Position numbers and translations under genes: made by a program. The notes below the pieces were generated by a model, which had not been told where the DNA came from, did not search any database, and worked only from the letters and a program-made list of their open reading frames with translations. Shown piece after piece: positions 1 through 4,941 of a stretch of DNA of 7,947 nucleotides (position 1 is the stretch's first letter; every line of letters starts with the position of its first letter). This DNA is from an uncultured Collinsella sp. (GTDB lineage Bacteria > Actinomycetota > Coriobacteriia > Coriobacteriales > Coriobacteriaceae): contig CAUAGV010000071.1 in NCBI GenBank assembly GCA_958428675.1, positions 1 through 7,947 of the forward strand. Reading direction: 5' to 3'.

Positions 1-819
1 GGCGTCGAGGTAGATGCGCTGGGGGCGATTGCGGTGTCGGGCAAAGATGACGAGCGCCAGGCCGGCGATCACGAGCGGAAGGCTCAGCAGCTGACCCATC
101 GTGATGACGCCGCCCAGCAGATAGCCAAGCTGGGCGTCGGGCACGCGCACGAACTCGACGAGGAAGCGGACGATGCCGTATCCCATCACGAACACGCCCA
201 TAAACGTACCCTGGGGCAGCAGCGGCTTTTTGCGGCTGAGCACCTGAAGAATGCAGAAGAGCACGATACCCTCAAGAAATGCCTCGTAGAGTTGGGAGGG
301 GTGACGCGGCATATCGCCCGCAGTCCCGCCAAAGACCACACCCCAGGGCAGATCGGTCGGCTTGCCCCACAGCTCACCGTTGACAAAGTTGGCACAACGG
401 CCCAGGCACAAGGCCAGCGGCGCGCCTATGACGGCAAGGTCTGCCAAAGTCCATGCGTCGAGCTTATACATGCGGCACACGATGATGCCGCCGATAATGC
501 CGCCCACCAAACCGCCATGGAAGCTCATGCCGCCCTCATTGGTGGCAAAGATCTCGAGCGGGTGCGCCCAGTAGTAGCCGTCGCCGTAAAAGATGACGTA
601 GAACAGGCGGGCGCCGATGATAAGGCCAAAGACCACACCGACCACGACGCTCGTCAGGTCGTCAATCGTGATGTTAAAGCCCCAGCGACGCTGCGTGCGG
701 TACATGACGACCGCCGTGAGCAGGGCGCCGACCACATAGGCCAGACCATACCAGTAAATCGTGATGGGCCCCGCCGAAATCGCGACGGGATCAAGCATAT
801 GGTAGAAGTCGTTGAGCAT
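1..819 (-). CDS. lgt: Prolipoprotein diacylglyceryl transferase Lgt (3' end beyond the left edge)
   Basis: Integral membrane enzyme that moves diacylglycerol from phosphatidylglycerol to the lipobox cysteine of prolipoproteins, the first step of lipoprotein maturation. The frame gives 273 codons and no stop before the edge; family members are usually about 260-300 residues, so only a short, probably basic tail is missing. Visible family motifs are SFHGGLVGG (residues 99-107, with the essential-type His101), the Lgt signature GRCANFVNGELWG (140-152, Arg141, Asn144 and Glu149), HPSQLYE (173-179) and VEFVRVPDAQLG (221-232, Arg225). Several hydrophobic segments are present, for example near residues 14-35, 57-76 and 104-115. 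The ATG at 817-819 is chosen because AGGAGGG (825-831) lies 5 nt upstream and the N-terminus MLNDFYHMLDPVA is typical of the family. It lies 109 bp downstream of the Fe-S carrier gene, with a hairpin between them. Confidence 0.96.
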   Translation of the reverse strand, partial: MLNDFYHMLDPVAISAGPITIYWYGLAYVVGALLTAVVMYRTQRRWGFNITIDDLTSVVVGVVFGLIIGARLFYVIFYGDGYYWAHPLEIFATNEGGMSFHGGLVGGIIGGIIVCRMYKLDAWTLADLAVIGAPLALCLGRCANFVNGELWGKPTDLPWGVVFGGTAGDMPRHPSQLYEAFLEGIVLFCILQVLSRKKPLLPQGTFMGVFVMGYGIVRFLVEFVRVPDAQLGYLLGGVITMGQLLSLPLVIAGLALVIFARHRNRPQRIYLDA

Positions 820-843
820 GTCGACCCTCCTACTCCCTACATA

Positions 844-884
844 CAAATGCGGCCGCGGGCCTTGCGCTCGCAGCCGCATATTTG
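844..884 (-). other. GC-rich hairpin between the Fe-S carrier gene and lgt
   Basis: ATGCGGC (847-853) pairs perfectly with GCCGCAT (873-879) around a 19-nt loop. The flanking CAA and TTG can extend the stem past a 2-nt bulge. Read on the minus strand it lies about 45 nt after the Fe-S carrier stop codon and about 25 nt before the lgt start. What follows it (TTGTATGT) is only weakly U-rich, so it could be a leaky terminator, an attenuator or an mRNA-stabilising element. The pairing is visible; the role is inferred. Confidence 0.4.
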
Positions 885-928
885 GGCGTAACGTCTATGC
901 GGAGTATGCCGTCCGCAGCTTTCGCATC

Positions 929-1207
929 TTAGAACGGCGCGTACTCGTCGTACAGGTCGTCGGTCTCGCCGGAGGCATTGACCTGCTCGACACGGGTAAC
1001 GCCGAGCACATGCTCCTTCAGGATGCGCTCAATACCCATGGACAGGGTCAGCGAGCTCATGGGGCAGCCGGCGCAAGCGCCCTGCAGCTCCAGTTTGACG
1101 ACGCCCTCGTCGTCAACGCCCACATACTCCATATCGCCGCCGTCGGCCTGCAGGTTGGGGCGGATCTCTTCAAGAACCTTCTTAAGCAGCTCTTCGTTAA
1201 CAGCCAC
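929..1207 (-). CDS. NifU C-terminal (Nfu) domain Fe-S cluster carrier
   Basis: A 92-residue protein made of a single Nfu domain, the scaffold/carrier module that receives Fe-S clusters from an assembly machine and delivers them to apo-proteins in the cytoplasm. The N-terminal part (residues 5-25) reads as the usual amphipathic helix followed by RPNLQADGGD, the classic Nfu start. The cluster-binding motif is GACAGCPMSS (43-52), with the CxxC cysteines at 45 and 48, followed by the helix TLSMGIERIL. An acidic tail, ETDDLYDEYAPF, ends the protein. The start is GTG at 1205-1207, supported by AAGGAG 5 nt upstream (1213-1218). No suf or isc genes are in the window, so its partner machinery is elsewhere. 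A stand-alone Nfu of about 75-95 residues is normal. A 16-bp perfect palindrome lies just upstream of its ribosome binding site. Confidence 0.92.
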   Translation of the reverse strand: MAVNEELLKKVLEEIRPNLQADGGDMEYVGVDDEGVVKLELQGACAGCPMSSLTLSMGIERILKEHVLGVTRVEQVNASGETDDLYDEYAPF

Positions 1208-1229
1208 AGGGGCTCCTTTCTCACAATTA

Positions 1230-1245
1230 CGCGGGCGCGCCCGCG
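1230..1245. repeat. 16-bp perfect palindrome upstream of the Nfu gene
   Basis: CGCGGGCGCGCCCGCG is identical to its own reverse complement. It sits 22 bp upstream of the GTG start and about 11 bp upstream of the AAGGAG ribosome binding site, inside the 177-bp gap between the dCMP deaminase and Nfu genes. The rest of that gap (1246-1384) shows no gene and no convincing promoter: a TTGACT on the minus strand at 1320-1325 lacks a matching -10 box at normal spacing. The palindrome could be a dimeric regulator's operator, or chance in GC-rich DNA. Confidence 0.45.
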
Positions 1246-1384
1246 GACAGAAGCTATGTTACTACAGCCATGTACCCGCTCACGAGCCGTCCATGCGCGC
1301 GGACGCGACTTTCACGAGTAGTCAATTTGGGACGGGGCTCTTTTAGCTGCTTTTGCCGGCGCCCGACGCTAACACAGGCTGCTG

Positions 1385-1909
1385 CTACTGCTGAGCCTGT
1401 TCCCCGGTGCCAATGTGTACATCGACGATAACTTGGCGGTAGCTGATGCCACAGGAGTCGAGGATGCGGCGGCTGATGCGCCCATCATCGGTGTCGGCGT
1501 ACTTGTTGTCCAGGTAGACAACCTCGCCCACGCCCACCTGCGCCAAAATCTTGGCGCAGTCGTGGCACGGGAACAGCGTGACGTAGACCGTGGAACCCTC
1601 GAGGTCCTTGAGCGAGCCACGGTAGTTAAGCACGGCATTGGCCTCGGCATGCACCACGTAGTTGTGCTTGTCCTGTAGCGGGTCGTCGCTCGTACCCCAC
1701 GGAAAAAAGTCGTCGTTGAGCGCCGAGGGCGTACCGTTGTAGCCCACCGAAAGGATGCGGTGGTTGGTGCTGGCGATGCACGCACCCACCTGCGTGTTGG
1801 GGTCCTTGCTGCGGCGCTGCGCGGCGATGGCCACGCTCATAAAGAACTCGTCCCAGCTAATGACGTCCAGGCGCTTGCCTGACGAAGTTTGATGAAGATC
1901 GTCCGACAT
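1385..1909 (-). CDS. Deoxycytidylate (dCMP) deaminase, ComEB-like
   Basis: A 174-residue zinc-dependent cytidine/deoxycytidylate deaminase that converts dCMP to dUMP, feeding thymidylate synthesis. The fold signature is complete: SWDEFFMSVA (residues 18-27) opens the domain, followed by DPNTQVGACI (36-45) and SVGYNGTP (54-61). The catalytic HAEANAV is at 87-93, with zinc ligand His87 and proton shuttle Glu89, and FPCHDCAK (113-120) supplies zinc ligands Cys115 and Cys118. The length fits the family. The frame extends upstream to an ATG at 1943-1945, but I chose ATG 1907-1909: GGAGG (1918-1922) lies 8 nt upstream of it, and the upstream ATG lies inside a likely -10 box. SWDEFF and YNGTP favour dCMP over free cytidine or tRNA adenosine as substrate. 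ComEB of Bacillus is the same type of protein; no other competence gene is seen here. Confidence 0.94.
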   Translation of the reverse strand: MSDDLHQTSSGKRLDVISWDEFFMSVAIAAQRRSKDPNTQVGACIASTNHRILSVGYNGTPSALNDDFFPWGTSDDPLQDKHNYVVHAEANAVLNYRGSLKDLEGSTVYVTLFPCHDCAKILAQVGVGEVVYLDNKYADTDDGRISRRILDSCGISYRQVIVDVHIGTGEQAQQ

Positions 1910-1943
1910 GGCAGACACCTCCGTAATCGCAATAGTTTGACCC

Positions 1944-1952
1944 ATTGTAGCA
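1944..1952 (-). promoter_or_regulatory. Extended -10 promoter for the dCMP deaminase gene
   Basis: Read on the minus strand, TGCTACAAT matches the extended -10 pattern TGn followed by TATAAT with one mismatch. No good -35 box lies upstream (AAACGC/CAAACG at normal spacing), as is common for extended -10 promoters. Transcription would start near 1936-1938, leaving a leader of about 28 nt with the GGAGG site in front of the ATG at 1909. Confidence 0.5.
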
Positions 1953-1953
1953 G

Positions 1954-1991
1954 GTGAAAGGTGGAGGCGTTTGTCCCACCGGCGCCCTCAC
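1954..1991 (-). terminator. Possible weak terminator hairpin after coaX
   Basis: GGTGG (1960-1964) pairs with CCACC (1976-1980), and the outer GTGA (1954-1957) can pair with TCAC (1988-1991). It begins only a few nucleotides after the coaX stop codon (minus strand 1994-1996). No real U-tract follows (TTTCACC), so efficient intrinsic termination is doubtful. It may only partly separate coaX from the dCMP deaminase gene. Confidence 0.3.
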
Positions 1992-1993
1992 TT

Positions 1994-2845
1994 TTACACG
2001 CGGCGGGGCTTTTGGTTGATGCGGTAGAGCTCGGCGAGACCCCGCAGCGTCAGCGCGTCGTCGACCGTCAGGCTGTGGCCGACCAACGCCGCGAGTGCCT
2101 CGGCGTCGTCGCCGGTAATGACGATGGGCACGTCGCCCTCCCCCGCGGCCTTGGTCGCGCGCATCTCGGCGAGCACCATGTCGAGCATGCCGTCGATGCG
2201 GGCTACCTCGCCCAGAACCACGCCCGAACGCATGGCCTCGCGCGTGTTGCGACCGATCACATGCGTGGGTGCCGAGGGCTCGACCTGCGGCAGACGCGCC
2301 GCAGCAGCCGAAAGCGAGCGGGCGCCAAGCGCCAGACCCGGCGCGATGACGCCGCCGACAAAGGTACCGCGCGCATCGATGACCTCAATATTGGTCGTAG
2401 TACCCAGGTCGATCACGATGCACGGAGAGCCGTAGACGGCACGGGCCGCCACGGCGTCGGCGATGCGGTCGGGGCCGATCTCGGCCGGATCGTCGTAGTG
2501 TACGGGCATGCCGGTCTTGAGGCCCGGCCCCACGGTGAGCACGCGTCCCGTGCAAGTACGAGAAAGCGCTACCTTCCACGGGCGCTCGAGCGCCGGCACT
2601 ACGCAGCTCAGCACTGCGGCTGCGGGAACGAGCACACCCGGCATGCCCGCATCGGCTGACAGCGCGCCCATGACCTGCGTGAGCCTCATGCGCGCCTCGT
2701 CTGCCGTGATGCTCGACGGCGTCGTGATCTCGCACGTCGCAAGCGGGCATTCCTGCGCCGCGGCCGAATCCTCGGCAAACAGGCCAAAGCGAATGAACGT
2801 GTTACCCACGTCGACCGTCAATATATATGCGCACCCATTAAGCAT
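1994..2845 (-). CDS. coaX: Type III pantothenate kinase CoaX
   Basis: A cytoplasmic ASKHA-fold kinase that phosphorylates pantothenate with ATP to 4'-phosphopantothenate, the first step of coenzyme A synthesis. Type III enzymes are known to need a monovalent cation and to escape CoA feedback. Seen here over 283 residues: the phosphate-binding LTVDVGNT at residues 9-16 (Asp12), EIGPDRIADAV at 122-132 (Asp126 is the expected catalytic Asp), DLGTTTNIEV at 146-155 (Asp146, the cation/ATP motif), GGVIAPGLALGARSL at 164-178, a VITGDDAEAL motif, and a C-terminal LTLRGLAELY. The frame runs 18 codons further upstream, but ATG 2843-2845 places DVGNT at the normal distance and has AAAGGAG 8 nt upstream. 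DLGTTTN departs from the common D-x-GTATT form, and the protein is somewhat longer than the usual ~255 residues. It is transcribed divergently from the transporter. Confidence 0.93.
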   Translation of the reverse strand: MLNGCAYILTVDVGNTFIRFGLFAEDSAAAQECPLATCEITTPSSITADEARMRLTQVMGALSADAGMPGVLVPAAAVLSCVVPALERPWKVALSRTCTGRVLTVGPGLKTGMPVHYDDPAEIGPDRIADAVAARAVYGSPCIVIDLGTTTNIEVIDARGTFVGGVIAPGLALGARSLSAAAARLPQVEPSAPTHVIGRNTREAMRSGVVLGEVARIDGMLDMVLAEMRATKAAGEGDVPIVITGDDAEALAALVGHSLTVDDALTLRGLAELYRINQKPRRV

Positions 2846-2871
2846 CGTCGGCGCTCCTTTCGTCTGTCCAG

Positions 2872-2928
2872 CAGTATATCGCCTACCTAAACCAGTCATC
2901 CCAAAATGACTAGCTTGCCGCTATACTG
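2872..2928. promoter_or_regulatory. Symmetric divergent promoter region with a central inverted repeat
   Basis: On the minus strand TATACT (2873-2878) faces coaX, and on the plus strand TATACT (2922-2927) faces the transporter gene. They are embedded in the mirrored heptamers CAGTATA (2872-2878) and TATACTG (2922-2928). Between them lies AGTCAT-CCCAAA-ATGACT (2894-2911), a 6-bp inverted repeat whose centre is within about 3 bp of the midpoint between the two boxes. The -35 boxes are poor on both sides (TTGGGA for coaX at a 20-bp spacing). The boxes and repeat are seen; joint regulation through the central repeat is inferred. Confidence 0.42.
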
Positions 2929-2984
2929 GTGCGCGGTCGTGCGCGAGCTCACGCGGCGGCCCTTGGTAACCCGACTTCCCGCGC

Positions 2985-3023
2985 CGTATCCGTAGCGGCG
3001 CTCCCGGGGGAAGCGGATATACG
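2985..3023 (+). promoter_or_regulatory. Leader hairpin next to the transporter ribosome binding site
   Basis: CGTATCCG (2985-2992) pairs with CGGA (3014-3017) and TACG (3020-3023), with a TA bulge at 3018-3019, enclosing a GC-rich 21-nt loop. The stem ends 1 nt before AAAGGAG (3025-3031), the ribosome binding site of the gene starting at 3038. If transcription starts after the TATACT at 2922-2927 the leader is about 100 nt long. It does not match a riboswitch class I recognise, and a role in controlling translation is speculative. Confidence 0.3.
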
Positions 3024-3037
3024 CAAAGGAGTTCTAT

Positions 3038-4741
3038 ATGAGCAATCCCTCGAACCGTGCTTCGATGCGCGGGCAACTCACGCTGCGCGGTGTCGTCATC
3101 GGCGTCCTTGGCTGCGTGATCATCACGGCAAGCTCGGCCTATACCGCCCTCAAGATGGGCGCTCTCCCCTGGCCGATCGTCTTCGCTGCCGTCATCTCGT
3201 TGTTCTTCCTTAAGCTCATGGGCAATGCCAGCCTCAACGAGGCAAACGTCACCCACACCATCATGTCCGCGGGCGCCATGGTCGCCGGCGGCCTGGCGTT
3301 TACCATCCCGGGCGCCTGGATGCTGGGCTATGCCGACCAGATCAGCTGGCTCGACATGTTTATCGTGGCGCTCGCCGGCACCATCCTGGGCCTGCTGGCC
3401 ACCGCACTCATCCATCGTCACTTTATCGTGGACGCCGCGCTTGAGTTCCCCACCGGCAACGCCGCAGCTCAGACCTTGCGCGCGACCGAGGCTGGCGGCA
3501 AAACCGGCAAGCAGCTCTTTGGTTCCATGGCCATCGCCGGCATCTATAGCGTGCTGCGCGACGCTCTGGGCGTGGTGCCCAGCATGCTATGCACGCTCAA
3601 CATCCCCGGCGTGACCTTTGGCATCTACAACTCGCCCATGCTGCTCTCCGTCGGCTTCCTCGTGGGCTTCGCCCCCGTCGCCTTCTGGTTTGCCGGCGCG
3701 CTGCTGGGCAACTTTGGCATCATCGTGGGTGGCACCGCTGCCGGCCTGTTCGACGTTGTGACTGCGCAGGGCATCGTCAAGTCCCTGGGCATGGGCCTCA
3801 TGATGGGCTTTGGCGTCGCCGTCGTCCTCAAGGACATCCTGCCGCAGGTCGCCGGTATCGTCCGCGGTCTTGCCGCCGACAGCTCCACCGACACCGACGA
3901 GCAGTCGCTCATCTCGGGCTCCCTTAAGCTCGACGCCGGCATCATCGGCCTGGGCGCTGCCGCCATCGCCGTGATCGTCGCCATCGCGCTCGACCTTGGC
4001 CCCGTTCCGGCTGTCATCGTCACGCTGTTCACCTTTGTCACCACCATCATGAGCGCACAGAGCTGCGGCCAGACGGGTATCGACCCCATGGAGATCTTTG
4101 GCCTCATCGTTATGCTCATCGTGGCTGCCTTTGCACAGATCGCTCAGGTCAAGCTGTTCTTTATCGCCGGCATCGTAGCCGTGGCGTGCGGCCTTGCGGG
4201 CGACGTCATGAATGACTTTAAGGCCGGCGCCGTGCTGGGCACCAACCCGCGTGCGCAGTGGATCGGCCAAGCCATCGGCGGCATCGTGGGCGCCCTGGTC
4301 GCCGCAGCCGTCATGGTCGCGCTCGTCACCGCCTATGGCCCGGACGCCTTTGGTCCCGACAAGAGCTTTGTTGCCGCGCAGGCAAGCGTCGTCGCCACCA
4401 TGGTCTCGGGCATCCCGAGCGTGCCGTGGTTCGTTGGCGGCTTTATCGCCGGCATCGTCATGTACTGGCTCGGCATTCCGGCCATGATGATCGGCCTGGG
4501 CGTGTACCTGCCGTTCTACATGTCACTCACGGCATTCCTGGGCTCCTGCGTCAAACTCGCCTACGACAAGTGGTCCGCCCACCGCGACGCCACCGCTGGT
4601 CTTTCCGACGAGGAGAGGGCTGCCAAGGACGCCGCCTTTCAGGAGCAGGGCCTGGTTGTCGCCAGCGGCCTGCTGGGCGGCGAGTCCATCGTCGGCGTTA
4701 TCCTGGCGTTTGTCTCCGTGGGCTTAAGCCTACTGGGCTAA
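3038..4741 (+). CDS. OPT-family oligopeptide/metal-chelate transporter
   Basis: A complete 567-residue polytopic membrane protein of the OPT family, whose members are thought to use the proton gradient to import small peptides or, in the YSL branch, metal chelates; the substrate here cannot be read from sequence. It opens with QLTLRGVVIGVLGCVIITAS (residues 13-32), the standard OPT first segment. It continues with EFPTGNAAAQTLRA (136-149, matching the family's PxGxA...L motif), SCGQTGIDPMEIFG (342-355), GTNPRAQWIGQAIGG (401-415), GLGVYLPFYMS (486-496) and a terminal GLLGGESIVGV segment (544-554). There are a dozen or more hydrophobic stretches, split by polar loops near 279-298 and 509-538. 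AAAGGAG (3025-3031) lies 6 nt before the ATG. Its promoter side faces coaX and it has its own terminator, so it is probably monocistronic. Confidence 0.92.
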   Translation: MSNPSNRASMRGQLTLRGVVIGVLGCVIITASSAYTALKMGALPWPIVFAAVISLFFLKLMGNASLNEANVTHTIMSAGAMVAGGLAFTIPGAWMLGYADQISWLDMFIVALAGTILGLLATALIHRHFIVDAALEFPTGNAAAQTLRATEAGGKTGKQLFGSMAIAGIYSVLRDALGVVPSMLCTLNIPGVTFGIYNSPMLLSVGFLVGFAPVAFWFAGALLGNFGIIVGGTAAGLFDVVTAQGIVKSLGMGLMMGFGVAVVLKDILPQVAGIVRGLAADSSTDTDEQSLISGSLKLDAGIIGLGAAAIAVIVAIALDLGPVPAVIVTLFTFVTTIMSAQSCGQTGIDPMEIFGLIVMLIVAAFAQIAQVKLFFIAGIVAVACGLAGDVMNDFKAGAVLGTNPRAQWIGQAIGGIVGALVAAAVMVALVTAYGPDAFGPDKSFVAAQASVVATMVSGIPSVPWFVGGFIAGIVMYWLGIPAMMIGLGVYLPFYMSLTAFLGSCVKLAYDKWSAHRDATAGLSDEERAAKDAAFQEQGLVVASGLLGGESIVGVILAFVSVGLSLLG

Positions 4742-4782
4742 GCTGAGCAGCTGCTCGACAGCAACCATATTGTCTACGGCTT

Positions 4783-4822
4783 GCCCGGTCGGTAGCTTTC
4801 GCGGCTACCGACCGGGCTTTTT
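4783..4822 (+). terminator. Rho-independent terminator of the transporter gene
   Basis: A perfect 14-bp stem, GCCCGGTCGGTAGC (4783-4796) with GCTACCGACCGGGC (4804-4817), closes a 7-nt loop and is followed directly by TTTTT (4818-4822). It begins 41 nt after the transporter stop codon. There is no U-tract on the minus-strand side, so it acts on rightward transcripts. Confidence 0.93.
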
Positions 4823-4833
4823 GATACCAACGC

Positions 4834-4875
4834 AAAGAAAGGCCGGCACGCTGCGTTTAACAGCGCGCCGGCCTT
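4834..4875 (-). terminator. Rho-independent terminator of the surface-protein gene
   Basis: AAGGCCGGC (4839-4847) pairs with GCCGGCCTT (4867-4875). After one A/C mismatch the stem goes on with CGCTG (4849-4853) against CAGCG (4861-4865), around a 7-nt loop. On the minus strand the stem runs into CTTTCTTTG, a U-rich tail. It starts 66 nt past the stop codon of the surface-protein gene. The plus-strand exit (ATCGTTTGG) is less U-rich, so it mainly serves the leftward gene. Confidence 0.78.
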
Positions 4876-4941
4876 ATCGTTTGGCTATCGAGACGGTCCC
4901 GCTATGAATTGAAGTTCGTTGCAGAGCCGACGCTCGAAACG

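Noticed and set aside
34..891. A 285-codon plus-strand frame opposite lgt, rich in His, Asp and Ala
   Set aside because: The minus strand encodes an unmistakable Lgt with all its motifs; the antisense frame is low complexity and lacks a ribosome binding site.
1246..1384. A small gene or RNA between the dCMP deaminase and Nfu genes
   Set aside because: No frame with a ribosome binding site and no credible promoter-terminator pair; the TTGACT at 1320-1325 (minus strand) lacks a -10 box.
2929..3213. A 94-codon plus-strand frame starting in the transporter leader
   Set aside because: It begins at a GTG with no ribosome binding site and overlaps the transporter start in another frame; its sequence has no recognisable features.
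3587..4270. A 227-codon minus-strand frame inside the transporter gene
   Set aside because: It is antisense to well-conserved OPT motifs, and its Asp/Gly/His-rich composition is typical of antisense frames in GC-rich DNA.
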